64,000 nt of DNA from Vibrio parahaemolyticus (GCF_900460535.1 NZ_UHIL01000002.1:186001-250000); one strand, 5' to 3'; numbered from the stretch's first letter, positions 35,797-44,359 are shown. Translations and numbers: made by a program. The notes: generated from the letters alone by a model not told the origin.

Positions 35797-36704
35797 CAGC
35801 TATTTTGTAACTCTAGAGTAAGGTGATGAATCTTATCAAACTTACTCAATAATTGCTTAAATTCACTCAACGTTTTATCACTGCGATTATGTAACACAAT
35901 CGCAGCCGAGTAATGATGTCCGCTCACCTTCCAAACATGCAGATCCAGCACGTCTGCGTATGGCTGAAGCGTCTCTCTGATTGCCTGTAGGTACTCGTGA
36001 TTAATGTTCTCATCTAATAAGACTGGTGCAGTTTGCTTCATCAAGCCGAGAGTCCACTTACCAATCACCAAAGCACCAACGATCCCCATAATGGCATCTA
36101 ACCAAATCCATCCGTAAAACTTACCGATAATAAGTGCGACGATCGCCAACAGTGACGTTAAGGTATCTGCCAAGACATGAAAATACGCGGCGGCAAGATT
36201 GTGGTCGTGGTGCTCGTGCGAGTGTCCATGCGATTGGTCATGATCGTGTGAGTGGTCATGATGATGGTGATCATGCAGTAGCAACATACTTGCTAAGTTA
36301 ACCACCAAACCAATCACTGCGACCATAATCGCTTCGTTGAATTGAATACTCTCAGGGTTAAACAAACGGTGAACGGATTCCACCATCATCATTAGCGCCA
36401 CCATGCCCAAAGCAATCGCACTCGTAAAACCACCTAAAACACTGACCTTCCCGGTACCAAACGAAAAACGCTCATTGTTCGCATTTTGCTTAGCATAGCG
36501 ATAAGCGAACAAGGTGATGCAAAATGCCGCTGCATGAGTGCCCATGTGCCATCCATCGGCGAGTAAGGCCATAGAGCCAAAAAGCGTGCCCGCAGCAATC
36601 TCAACCACCATAGTGACAAGCGTCAGAATGAGAACATAAAAAGTTCGCTTTTCACCTTTATGGTTATGAGAAACAAAATCGTGCGTGTGTTGTGCTATTG
36701 CCAT
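35796..36704 (-). CDS. Cation diffusion facilitator, DmeF-like metal exporter
   Basis: A 302-residue CDF-family divalent-metal/proton antiporter with six membrane segments. The metal-site motifs are visible in ALLADGWHMGTHA (TM2) and FHVLADTLTS (TM5). A very His-rich cytoplasmic loop (residues about 140-170, HDHHHHDHSHDHDQSH) lies between TM4 and TM5. DmeF-type proteins export cobalt/nickel; zinc is an alternative. First gene of an operon with marR. Confidence 0.9.
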   Translation of the reverse strand: MAIAQHTHDFVSHNHKGEKRTFYVLILTLVTMVVEIAAGTLFGSMALLADGWHMGTHAAAFCITLFAYRYAKQNANNERFSFGTGKVSVLGGFTSAIALGMVALMMMVESVHRLFNPESIQFNEAIMVAVIGLVVNLASMLLLHDHHHHDHSHDHDQSHGHSHEHHDHNLAAAYFHVLADTLTSLLAIVALIIGKFYGWIWLDAIMGIVGALVIGKWTLGLMKQTAPVLLDENINHEYLQAIRETLQPYADVLDLHVWKVSGHHYSAAIVLHNRSDKTLSEFKQLLSKFDKIHHLTLELQNS

Positions 36705-36734
36705 AGATAAATCATATCCCTATTGCTTAGTTTG

Positions 36735-36780
36735 TTTGATAATCAAAATATTTGATTTAAATTTAGTTTGACCATCAAAC
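36735..36780. promoter_or_regulatory. Two related palindromes upstream of the CDF-marR operon
   Basis: TTTGAT-A-ATCAAA (36735-36747) and GTTTGA-CCA-TCAAAC (36766-36780) share the TTTGA/TCAAA half-sites. Another TTTGAT half-site lies between them. They are located 30-75 nt before the CDF start, fitting operators for the MarR protein of the same operon. Confidence 0.6.
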
Positions 36781-36939
36781 AAAGTCAACATAGAAAACTA
36801 AGAAAGGCGTTCATCACTGCACTCAAGATTGGCCAATCTGATGCCTCCCCGCATGAACATATGCGGCCTTGTTTGGGAATCAGCCGCTTATACGTTAAGC
36901 TGCCGTTACTCAACTAAAAGATAGAAAGCGGATAAGCAG

Positions 36940-37788
36940 ATGGAACATGTAGGTTCTCGTGCACTGATTGTTGAAGGCGGCGCAATGCGAGGGGTATTTT
37001 CTTGCGGAATACTCGACCATTTTTTAGCTGCGGACTTTTCTCCCTTCGACAGCTTTTGGGGTGTATCGGCTGGCGCAAGTAATCTTGCCGCTTATTTGGC
37101 AAAAATGCCGGGCAGAAACCTAAAAATCTATCTCGATTACAGCCTAAGAAATGAGTTCATCACCCCCAGCCAGCTCATACGCGGTGGTGATGTCATGGAT
37201 TTAGATTGGATGTGGCAAGTGACACTTGAAGAGTTAGGCATTGATAAAGAAGTGCTCGCTGCTGATCCGCGTCCTTTTTTCCTTGTCGTCACTCGTCAAG
37301 ATACTGGACAAGCAGAATACCTCACTCCGGACGTCGATATGTTAGCGGAGACCATGAAGGCCAGCAGCGCCCTGCCCGTACTCTATCGTAATGGCGTGCT
37401 CCTTAATGACACTCGATATGTGGATGGAGGCGTTGCAGATGCCCTGCCAATTGCCGAAGCCATCAAGAGAGGAGCGACGAAAATCATGGTCCTGCGCAGC
37501 CAGATCGCCAGTTACCGGAAACCAAGATCAAAGTTCAGTGCCATCACAAAACGTATGCTGAAGGAAACGCCAGCTCTGATTGAGCCTATGCTGACACGTG
37601 ACGTTCGTTACAACCAAACATTGGAACTGATAAACAACCCACCACCAGGCGTTGAGATAATCCAAGTGTGCCCACCAGAAACGTTTAAGTTAAAACGCTT
37701 AAGCCGCTCACCAGAACCTTTGCGAGAAGCTTATGAACTGGGAATTGAGGCTGGCAAACAAGCCATAGAACGTTGGAATTCAGTGTAA
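36940..37788 (+). CDS. Patatin-like phospholipase (YjjU-like)
   Basis: A 282-residue patatin-family hydrolase. The oxyanion motif EGGAMRGVF (residues about 12-20), nucleophile GVSAGAS with Ser43, and catalytic Asp in YVDGGVAD form the Ser-Asp dyad of patatins. Likely a cytoplasmic phospholipase A/lysophospholipase similar to E. coli YjjU. It has no signal peptide. Monocistronic. Confidence 0.9.
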   Translation: MEHVGSRALIVEGGAMRGVFSCGILDHFLAADFSPFDSFWGVSAGASNLAAYLAKMPGRNLKIYLDYSLRNEFITPSQLIRGGDVMDLDWMWQVTLEELGIDKEVLAADPRPFFLVVTRQDTGQAEYLTPDVDMLAETMKASSALPVLYRNGVLLNDTRYVDGGVADALPIAEAIKRGATKIMVLRSQIASYRKPRSKFSAITKRMLKETPALIEPMLTRDVRYNQTLELINNPPPGVEIIQVCPPETFKLKRLSRSPEPLREAYELGIEAGKQAIERWNSV

Positions 37789-37790
37789 AG

Positions 37791-37832
37791 AAAAAAGCCA
37801 CCTCGATTAAACGCAAGTTAATCTAGGTGGCT
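37791..37832 (-). terminator. Terminator downstream of the pirin locus
   Basis: AGCCACCT/AGGTGGCT with inner GATTAA/TTAATC pairing. On the minus strand it is followed by TTTTTT, so it terminates transcription from the pirin side. Confidence 0.75.
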
Positions 37833-37954
37833 AACGCAAACTCGATGGCAGTGGATTATCGATTTGCTTCGCTACGAGCCCAATAAGCAGGCTCAAATAC
37901 ATTCAGCGTAATACTAAGACATCGGTCAAAATTGGCTGTTCGCTGTCGTTCGCT

Positions 37955-38803
37955 TTAATAGGTTTCGAACAGCCCTGAGTTGTAGTCTTGAATCGCTTGT
38001 TCAATTTCTTCGATACTGTTCATGACAAATGGGCCATAGTGAACCACCGGCTCATTGATTGGTTCACCTATAAAGAGCAGGACCCCACTGTTGTCTGCCG
38101 CAGTAAACTTTGCCGCCTCTCCTTTTGATAACAGCGCCATCTCACCTTGCTTCACAGTGCGTTGATTTATCTCGACACTGCCTTAGTACGCATAAATCAT
38201 CATGTTATGGTTAGCGTCCAAAGCTAGCTCAAGCGTGGCTCCTCTATGAGGCCGCCAATCAGCAACAGTTGCTACAACACCAGTTTGAGTCAACGGCCCA
38301 ACAATTCGTTCTCCCGCAATCATCAACTCACCAGCAATGACACGAACAAGCCCTGTCTTTGCAGTGTCAAATTCCATGATCGTCTCTGGTTGAAAATCGT
38401 GGTATTGAGCGGGTTTCATTTTGTCTTTGGCTGGTTGATTAATCCATATCTGAAAACCATGCAGCTCACCGTCTTGCATAATTGGCATTTCACTGTGTAT
38501 TACTCCGCGACCTGCCGCCATCCATTGTGCACCACCTGAACGCAACTCGCCGACATTGTTCATGTGATCACGATGTTGAAAATGACCTTTCAGCATATAA
38601 GTCAGCGTTTCAATCCCACGATGAGGATGAGGAGGAAAGCCACCAATGTAGTCAGAACGTTGATCGGATTTCAGCTCATCCATCATTAAAAATGGTGAAA
38701 AGCTCGTGTTGTTAAAACCTGCAACTCGACGAATTTTAACACCATCACCGTCAGCGGTAGGTTGCGATGGAATCAACTGACGAATTTCTCTGAATGTGCT
38801 CAT
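37955..38803 (-). pseudogene. Pirin-family gene with in-frame stop codon
   Basis: The reading frame from ATG 38803 encodes a bicupin pirin-type protein (PHPHRGIETLTYMLKG, HSEMP) but meets TAA at 38183-38185 after 206 residues (MMIYAY-stop). The same frame then continues without another stop for 75 more codons (GSVEINQRTVKQGEMALL ... NEPVVHYGPFVMNSIEEIEQ), exactly the expected pirin C-terminus. Total would be about 282 residues, normal for the family. A single GAA-to-TAA change explains it (YEGSVEI expected). Either a real nonsense mutation or a sequencing error. Pirins include quercetinase-like oxygenases and transcription cofactors. Confidence 0.88.
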
Positions 38804-39091
38804 ACTTCTTCTCCTCGTTCGCCTTGATGGCTGTCTGCAAATCGCGTTTCAGCTCAGGCTATCGACATGGTTTTATTTTAGTTTGGAGAAAAATAATCAT
38901 GAGCAGAGCGATTCGAGCTACTTATTCAAGTTTTTCGAACAATAGGAAATCAAAACCAAGCATCATTGGTCATTTTTCATCCAGACCAAATCCCCGGCGA
39001 TTGATGATAAGTTCTCTCTTATCACATAAACGTTTTTGAATTTATTTGAAAATAAATGTAGCTATTTCTTAAACAAGGTGTATAGTAGCGC
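38804..39091. other. Intergenic region between pirin and the cold-shock promoter
   Basis: About 290 bases. An open frame 38794-39039 on the plus strand has no Shine-Dalgarno sequence and reads through the pirin promoter, so it is rejected. The right end holds the TATAGT (39081-39086) proposed as -10 for the cold-shock gene. Confidence 0.4.
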
Positions 39092-39263
39092 TTGGCTCTT
39101 CGAAGAGAGCTGTTAATGCTACATTTAGTTTAAGTTCCTTCTCAGTAAAATCTTGAATCCCCATTCAGACACCTGCGTACAACTTCCTCTTGATTGACAT
39201 TCAATAGCTTAAAAAAAGATCCACCAATAATTTATCATTAATGTTTTTAATTCAGAGGTTTTT
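39092..39263 (+). promoter_or_regulatory. Long 5' leader of the cold-shock gene
   Basis: If TATAGT (39081-39086) is the -10, the transcript has a leader of about 170 nt beginning with the hairpin CTCTTCGAAGAG. CspA-type mRNAs have similarly long, temperature-sensitive leaders. AGAGG precedes the start codon by 5 nt. The transcription start is inferred. Confidence 0.5.
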
Positions 39264-39476
39264 ATGTCTGCTAAAGTAACTGGTTCAGTAAAATGGTTCA
39301 ACGAAACTAAAGGTTTTGGTTTCCTATCTCAAGACAACGGCGGCCAAGATGTATTCGTACACTTCAACGCTATCGTTGCTGACGGTTTCAAAACACTGAC
39401 TGAAGGTCAGAAAGTAAGCTTCAACGTAGAGCAAGGTAAAAAAGGTCCTCAAGCGACTGAAGTTACTCCTCTATAA
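39264..39476 (+). CDS. CspA-family cold-shock protein
   Basis: A 70-residue single cold-shock domain with RNP1 KGFGFL (residues 17-22) and RNP2 VFVHF, the nucleic-acid-binding aromatic surface. It acts as an RNA chaperone. The length is typical of CspA. It has a long leader and is followed by a hairpin and three very small ORFs. Confidence 0.95.
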   Translation: MSAKVTGSVKWFNETKGFGFLSQDNGGQDVFVHFNAIVADGFKTLTEGQKVSFNVEQGKKGPQATEVTPL

Positions 39477-39487
39477 GACTGCTTTTC

Positions 39488-39515
39488 TTGGTGCAGCATG
39501 TCCATGCTGCACCAA
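39488..39515 (+). terminator. Hairpin after the cold-shock gene
   Basis: GGTGCAGCAT-GTCC-ATGCTGCACC, a perfect 10-bp stem 13 nt after the stop codon. No T-run follows, so it may stabilise the mRNA or allow read-through into the small downstream ORFs rather than fully terminate. Confidence 0.55.
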
Positions 39516-39633
39516 ATCTCTCTCCTTCAAAAATATCCTCTCAACATAAACTCAGCCTAATTTCAGGCATTGCTTAGTGCTACCCAAAATAAATGGGTCA
39601 GTACCGCTTAACTTATTATTTAAAGGAAAAATC

Positions 39634-39723
39634 ATGTCCTCAAGAAGAACAGGCCGTCAAAGGCATTGGTATCAATTACTTAACAAAGAAAAAATCGTCA
39701 AAAAACAGGAGAATAAATGTTAG
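39634..39723 (+). CDS. 29-aa basic peptide gene
   Basis: AAAGGA lies 6 nt upstream of the ATG. It encodes MSSRRTGRQRHWYQLLNK plus a Lys-rich tail, a very basic peptide. Its last 7 bases overlap the start of the next small gene, which has AGGAG inside this ORF, so they are likely translationally coupled. Function unknown. Confidence 0.5.
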   Translation: MSSRRTGRQRHWYQLLNKEKIVKKQENKC

Positions 39724-39926
39724 AAATTGAATTTAATTTACATCAACCTAAAACCACTTGGAGAGCTAAAATATATCAATTGAATAGCGATATACTGATG
39801 CGACATATATTGCCAAAACTTCAATATCGTAGTCATCTGATTGACTTCCAATATTGTGAAAAAACCTGCTCAGGCACTATTCTGTGTGACTCAGGTTCAA
39901 AGTTAGGAAGTTTTATTATCAAATAA
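39717..39926 (+). CDS. 69-aa hypothetical protein
   Basis: A 69-residue protein, probably all-beta (LEIEFNLHQPKTTWRAKIYQ), with two cysteines (YCEKTC). AGGAG is 5 nt before the ATG. It overlaps the 29-aa ORF upstream and is followed by a PA3496-like small gene. No family recognised. Confidence 0.6.
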   Translation: MLEIEFNLHQPKTTWRAKIYQLNSDILMRHILPKLQYRSHLIDFQYCEKTCSGTILCDSGSKLGSFIIK

Positions 39927-39976
39927 TGCTTTTTTAAGGCATTAATAATTCTCATCAATATTTTGGAAGATATCCA

Positions 39977-40117
39977 ATGGCTAGAAAAAGTAAAAAGCAA
40001 ATTGATAAGGAAAAGAAAGAATCTGAGGAAAATGCTGCCGCTGTAAAACAACGAACGCGCCGCCGTATCGAAGATATTATGGAGCAAAGAGCGTTTGATA
40101 AAATGTTTGATCTTTAA
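39977..40117 (+). CDS. PA3496-like small protein
   Basis: 46 residues, MARKSKKQIDKEKKESEENA then KQRTRRRIEDIMEQRAFDKM, after GGAAG. The RRRIED-E-R segment and strongly charged character match the PA3496-type putative envelope-integrity family of very small proteins. Third in a row of tiny ORFs behind the cold-shock gene. Confidence 0.6.
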   Translation: MARKSKKQIDKEKKESEENAAAVKQRTRRRIEDIMEQRAFDKMFDL

Positions 40118-40413
40118 CTCTGATTCCTACCTCTTCAAGCTTGTTGTGCAAAGGTAACCGCCACCTACCTTTCCACTCCGCTTTCCAATCAGTTTGCTAT
40201 CTCTTAGCCAAAAATACACTTCTTAAAATAACCTTTTCCACACCCAAATTTTTCTTCATCTTAAGCTTCACGCTTTGCTTCATCACTGTAAGCCAACTTT
40301 AGTGTGCGCTGAAAAACAATCCAAATTCGAACATCCACTCGATATCTATCAAGCTCTAAAAACGTATCGCACTCTCATTTTCTGACGGGTCTAGATATAT
40401 TGATAAATTTACG
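40118..40413. other. Intergenic region before add
   Basis: About 300 bases of T- and C-rich DNA with no credible gene. The right edge carries the add promoter: TATAAT at 40414-40419 directly before the PurR-type site. Confidence 0.45.
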
Positions 40414-40434
40414 TATAATCGCAAGCGTTTGCTT
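40414..40434 (+). promoter_or_regulatory. add promoter -10 and PurR-type operator
   Basis: A consensus TATAAT (40414-40419) overlaps TCGCAAGCGTTTGCTT (40419-40434), which fits the PurR consensus at 11 of 12 defined positions. A repressor here would cover the transcription start. The operator's right arm runs into the riboswitch P1 stem by three bases. Confidence 0.7.
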
Positions 40435-40498
40435 CGTATAACCCCAATGATATGGTTTGGGGGTCTCTACCAGTTCCCGCAAAGTGCTGATTACGAAG
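40432..40498 (+). promoter_or_regulatory. Adenine-sensing purine riboswitch
   Basis: A 67-nt aptamer with P1 CTTCGT/ACGAAG, TATAA, ATATGG, the P2/L2 segment, GTCTCTACC, P3 and GATTACG. The T in GATTA at the ligand-pairing position (U74) predicts adenine rather than guanine. It closely resembles the V. vulnificus add riboswitch, a translational on-switch. The downstream leader (to 40602) contains TCCAC, able to pair with GTGGA of the add Shine-Dalgarno region. Confidence 0.95.
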
Positions 40499-40602
40499 AG
40501 TTGAGATCACTGTGGATCTTACTCTTTGTGATAGCGTTCGATTTATTCCTATCTATACCTATTCTTAGAGTAACTGCATCCACAATACACATAAGGTGGA
40601 AT

Positions 40603-41616
40603 ATGAACGCATTTATTCAAGGTCTTCCAAAAGTAGAGCTGCACTTACATATCGAAGGTTCACTCGAACCAGAACTCATGTTTAAACTTGCCAAGCGCAA
40701 CGGCATAGATATTCCTTATTCCTCACCAAGCGAATTGAGAGAGGCATACCAATTTGAAGATCTGCAATCTTTTCTCGACCTCTATTATCAAGGCGCAAAT
40801 GTTTTACGCACAGAGCAAGATTTTTATGACCTAACGTGGGAATACTTGGAGCATTGCAAAGCAGACAATGTGATTCATACCGAGATATTCTTCGACCCGC
40901 AAACTCACACTGAACGTGGCATTAACTTCGACACCGTACTCAACGGCATTTCTAGAGCGCTGACAGATGGCCGCGAAAAATTAGGCATCACATCGCAGAT
41001 CATCGCTTGTTTCCTTCGTCATTTGTCAGAAGAAAGCGCGATGGAAACACTGCAATCTGTTTTAAAGCATCGCGATAAAATCATTGGAGTGGGGCTAGAT
41101 TCATCAGAAAAAGGCCATCCACCAGCTAAGTTTTTACGTGTCTTCCAGCAAGCGAAAGAGGCAGGCTTACTTACCGTAGCACATGCCGGAGAAGAAGGAC
41201 CTGCGCAAAATATTACCGACGCGATTGAAATGTTAGAAGTGAGCCGCGTTGATCACGGCGTTCGCTGCGTAGAAGATGAAGCTCTAGTGGGATCTCTAAT
41301 TGAAACCAAAATGCCACTGACCGTTTGCCCGCTGTCTAACATCAAACTTTGCGTGTTTGATGAAATGGGACAACACAACATCGTAGAACTTCTGCGTAAA
41401 GGCGTAGCGGTAACCATTAACTCTGATGACCCCGTTTACTTTGGTGGCTACATGACCGATAACTTCCTTGCAGTGAATCAAGCACATCCAATGAGCAAAG
41501 AAGAACTGGCGAAATTCACGCTCAACGCTATCGATGCAAGCTTCATCGACAACGAGTTGAAGGCTCAATATCGTCATCAAGTCGAACAATATGTTGCACA
41601 ACATTCATCGATGTAA
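40603..41616 (+). CDS. add: Adenosine/adenine deaminase
   Basis: A 337-residue amidohydrolase with metal and catalytic motifs [11 protein letters not shown] (residues about 10-20), [28 protein letters not shown] and [13 protein letters not shown]. The HAGEEGP and [11 protein letters not shown] forms are typical of the adenine-deaminase branch of the Add family, so adenine may be the real substrate. Products would be hypoxanthine (or inosine) and ammonia. AAGGTGG lies before ATG 40603; the longer upstream frame just reads through the riboswitch and is rejected. Confidence 0.92.
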   Translation: MNAFIQGLPKVELHLHIEGSLEPELMFKLAKRNGIDIPYSSPSELREAYQFEDLQSFLDLYYQGANVLRTEQDFYDLTWEYLEHCKADNVIHTEIFFDPQTHTERGINFDTVLNGISRALTDGREKLGITSQIIACFLRHLSEESAMETLQSVLKHRDKIIGVGLDSSEKGHPPAKFLRVFQQAKEAGLLTVAHAGEEGPAQNITDAIEMLEVSRVDHGVRCVEDEALVGSLIETKMPLTVCPLSNIKLCVFDEMGQHNIVELLRKGVAVTINSDDPVYFGGYMTDNFLAVNQAHPMSKEELAKFTLNAIDASFIDNELKAQYRHQVEQYVAQHSSM

Positions 41617-41710
41617 TGCGGTATACCCTTACAAACCCTCTGTGGTTAAAACGGGACTTAAGCGCTAGACTGAAAAAGCTCAACAAAGCACTTAATAAAG
41701 GAAGAAAATC

Positions 41711-42184
41711 ATGATTCAACAAGGCCAAGCACTACCTTCTGCAACCGTAAGTGAACTGACTGCCGATGGCATGGTCAACCACGATGTGACCGAACTGTTC
41801 GCGAACAAGAAAGTGGTGCTATTCGCGGTTCCTGGCGCATTCACTCCAACTTGCTCAGAAGCTCACCTACCAGGCTACGTAGTACTCGCAGATCAATTAA
41901 AAGCAAAAGGCGTTGATTTAATTGCTTGTGTGGCGGTGAACGATGCATTCGTAATGAACGCATGGGGTGAAGCTCAAAACGCTTCTGAGATTTTGATGCT
42001 AGGTGACGGTGATGCTAGCTTTACTAAAGCGCTAGGCTTGGAAATGGATACTGGCGGCTTTGGCGGCGTTCGCTCACAACGTTACGCGATGATCATTGAA
42101 AACGGCGTAGTAACAACACTTAACGTTGAAAAGCCAAGTGAATTTGAAGTAAGTAATGCAGAAACCATTCTTGAAGCACTTTAA
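41711..42184 (+). CDS. Peroxiredoxin, Prx5 family
   Basis: A 157-residue thiol peroxidase. The active-site motif PGAFTPTCSEAHLPGY gives peroxidatic Cys48. A second Cys in LIACVAVND (about residue 77) may act as resolving Cys. It reduces hydrogen and alkyl peroxides. AAAGGAAG precedes the ATG. No glutaredoxin domain is fused. It shares a terminator region with the convergent protease gene. Confidence 0.93.
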   Translation: MIQQGQALPSATVSELTADGMVNHDVTELFANKKVVLFAVPGAFTPTCSEAHLPGYVVLADQLKAKGVDLIACVAVNDAFVMNAWGEAQNASEILMLGDGDASFTKALGLEMDTGGFGGVRSQRYAMIIENGVVTTLNVEKPSEFEVSNAETILEAL

Positions 42185-42198
42185 CAACTAATAAGTTA

Positions 42199-42223
42199 AT
42201 CGCCCCTATCAAAAGGGGCGATT
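42199..42223. terminator. Bidirectional terminator
   Basis: AATCGCCCCT/AGGGGCGATT perfect 10-bp stem with a 5-nt loop and AT-rich flanks, between the peroxiredoxin and protease genes, which converge. Confidence 0.8.
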
Positions 42224-42228
42224 ATTAT

Positions 42229-43521
42229 TTAAGACTTCAGAAATGGCTTTCTTCGAAGCCACATAAGCAGCAACATCGCCCAAAGATAAGCATGCCCAGT
42301 AGCACCACCACTACTACCATCGTTGCAACCAAAATCGGTTTCCTCTCCACCAATGTTAATCTGGCTTGGATTATCACATTGGCTTGTATCGGTTATATCT
42401 TCTTCGCCAGTTGGTGTATCCCCATCGTCACTGCTTCCATCACTTTGATCTTCCCCATTTGGATTGACTAAAAAGTCAGGTTTAGTAACGACCAGTTCCG
42501 GAGGTTCAGTCCCTGTAATAAATGAATCAATCCAATTACTAAAGTAAGAAACATTGGTATACCAAGTTGGCAAAGTGATTGAGCTGCACACTGAGTTTAT
42601 AATAGGGCTCGCGCTAATAATCCCAACTTGGTAAAACTTATCGTCAATCACTATTAACAATGGTCCGCCAGTATCGCCTTCACACGCTCCATTTCCATAA
42701 ATGTTATCGCCTCGTGTAATGCTCGTCGTAGGCAACGAACACAGCTTTGTTGCATCAGTAGGAGAAGCAATGTAGAGAGGAAGATCTTCAGCAGATTCTA
42801 AACGCTCGTAACACAGCGACATCGGGTAATAGGAAACATTCGTCTCTCTAAATTGAGTAGTGCTAGATCCAATTAGAGGATCACCATCGCCACCTGTTCC
42901 CCAACCTGCGACCTTTACATTAGGCTTTGGATCCCCTGAGTCCCACTCACTCTCAGGATCAACCAACTTCGACAATTCTAAATCACTGTCTGTATTCCCC
43001 AGCGACAGAGCACCTACCATCTCAACTGGAAAATCTCTTTCTACATACAATAACGCGAGATCATTCTGATAAGCGGTCGACTGTACAACCGTCAGTCCCG
43101 CTTCATTGGTCGTGGTCGAACTAATAGGATAATAATCGGGATGAATGACTACATGAGTAACTTTGTAAATGTCTGAAATATCAACCTTATCCAAATCAGC
43201 TTTGCCAACTGTTACTGAGATTTCTTTAGGCTTTGCCACATCATAATTAGTAAAGACATCTTTGTTGGCCGTACTATCTTCTAAACTCGAATCTGATGCG
43301 ACTAAGCAATGTGCGGCAGTCAATACCCAACGGCTACTTACTATCGTCCCACCACAAGCATGATCTTCTGCAAAAATACTCGCTCTAATTGAGGCCATAA
43401 AAGAATATTCCGCCATATAATCATCTTGATTTGGAAGGACATCGTCTTCCCCTATGACAATAGCTGATGCAGGCACACTAAATAGCAGCAAACTAAATAA
43501 CAGCTTTGACTTTTTCCTCAT
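42229..43521 (-). CDS. Trypsin-like protease with GlyGly-CTERM anchor
   Basis: A 430-residue exported S1-family protein. Signal peptide cleaved after PASA so that the mature chain begins IVIGED, like activated trypsins. His71 (TAAHC) and Asp154 (QNDLALL) of the triad are intact. The nucleophile motif reads CEGDTGGP, so Thr284 (codon ACT) stands where Ser is expected. The C-terminal 35 residues form a GlyGly-CTERM tail (DGSSGGATGHAYLW, membrane helix, RRK), expected to be cleaved by rhombosortase for surface attachment after type II secretion. Proteolytic activity is uncertain. Confidence 0.9.
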   Translation of the reverse strand: MRKKSKLLFSLLLFSVPASAIVIGEDDVLPNQDDYMAEYSFMASIRASIFAEDHACGGTIVSSRWVLTAAHCLVASDSSLEDSTANKDVFTNYDVAKPKEISVTVGKADLDKVDISDIYKVTHVVIHPDYYPISSTTTNEAGLTVVQSTAYQNDLALLYVERDFPVEMVGALSLGNTDSDLELSKLVDPESEWDSGDPKPNVKVAGWGTGGDGDPLIGSSTTQFRETNVSYYPMSLCYERLESAEDLPLYIASPTDATKLCSLPTTSITRGDNIYGNGACEGDTGGPLLIVIDDKFYQVGIISASPIINSVCSSITLPTWYTNVSYFSNWIDSFITGTEPPELVVTKPDFLVNPNGEDQSDGSSDDGDTPTGEEDITDTSQCDNPSQINIGGEETDFGCNDGSSGGATGHAYLWAMLLLMWLRRKPFLKS

Positions 43522-43756
43522 GCACTTCCCCTCCTGGGCTTATAGAAGCAGACTCCATATGCACATATAACGCGCACTTTGCATTGACATGCATACACAA
43601 GTATTCAATAGAGAGTGTAGGTGCTAATTTTGCTATTGACTCAATTTATATTAAGGGAGATAAAAAATGGAATAAGCCTAAAAAGAAAGGATTTGACGTA
43701 GACCCAAACTCACCGTTAGCGAGTTTGGGATAAATATTGATTAGGAAAGAGAAAAA

Positions 43757-44161
43757 TTAGCGCATTCTCACGACACTAGTTTGTTGCTTACGTTGCATCT
43801 CTGCAAAAGTCAGTACAAACGGAGATGACTGCTTCACGTGGCTTGGCAGCGACGAAAGCGCATTGTAGGCTTCTTGCTTCGATTTAAAATCACCAGCTGT
43901 CACCGTATACCAACGTGTACCTCGGCTATTTTTCCAGTTAACCCATACAGGGTGTTTAGGGTCGATATAGCGAATGTATTCTTTCACATCTTTTTCTTTC
44001 TTCAGCGCTAGCACCTGCATGGTGTAGTGGTTGGGATTCAGGTAGCCGTATGCATCTTGAGACGACATCACACCCACACACTGCCCATTATCGATAGGTT
44101 GATGAGGCATAGCGCAGCCCATGAGCGAAAAAATCAATGTCAAAGATAAAATCTTGTGCAC
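43757..44161 (-). CDS. SPOR-domain lipoprotein
   Basis: A 134-residue lipoprotein starting with GTG (GGAG 6 nt upstream). Lipobox LMGC gives Cys16. Residues about 48-125 form a SPOR domain (YTMQVLALKKEKDVKEYI, RWYTVTAGDFKSKQEAYN), which binds denuded peptidoglycan strands. Probably attached to the outer membrane. Confidence 0.85.
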   Translation of the reverse strand: MHKILSLTLIFSLMGCAMPHQPIDNGQCVGVMSSQDAYGYLNPNHYTMQVLALKKEKDVKEYIRYIDPKHPVWVNWKNSRGTRWYTVTAGDFKSKQEAYNALSSLPSHVKQSSPFVLTFAEMQRKQQTSVVRMR

Positions 44162-44164
44162 GTG

Positions 44165-44359
44165 TCACTCCATTTTTGTTCTGGTTTGTTTTCTCTCATA
44201 CCCATCACGCACAAATGGTTGTGCAAAAACATCACTGAAGGCTTGGACTAACAACGATTTGTGAGGATTGGGATCACATCCAATATCGAAAGCTACGGCA
44301 TCGTTATTCTTTGACGTCGTTTTTAATAAAAAGCGATGGGAGAGCAAGAATAACAACAC
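44165..44359 (-). CDS. Doubtful 64-aa ORF upstream of the SPOR gene
   Basis: An open frame with GTG start at 44359 and no Shine-Dalgarno sequence, ending 3 nt before the SPOR gene. The composition is not obviously random (DIGCDPNPHKSLLVQAFSDV), so it may be a small gene or the remnant of one. Kept only as a low-confidence candidate. Confidence 0.25.
   Translation of the reverse strand: MLLFLLSHRFLLKTTSKNNDAVAFDIGCDPNPHKSLLVQAFSDVFAQPFVRDGYERKQTRTKME

Noticed and set aside
38794..39039. 81-aa plus-strand ORF upstream of the cold-shock gene
   Set aside because: It overlaps the pirin start and promoter; no Shine-Dalgarno sequence and no protein-like pattern.
40429..40602. N-terminal extension of add (58 extra residues)
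   Set aside because: The extension translates the adenine riboswitch and leader; ATG 40603 has AAGGTGG and gives normal family length.
43506..43733. 75-aa plus-strand ORF ending in KWNKPKKKGFDVDPNSPLA
   Set aside because: The end looks protein-like, but the frame starts inside the protease promoter, and the only Shine-Dalgarno-associated ATG (43666) is followed by a stop after two codons. At most a remnant.
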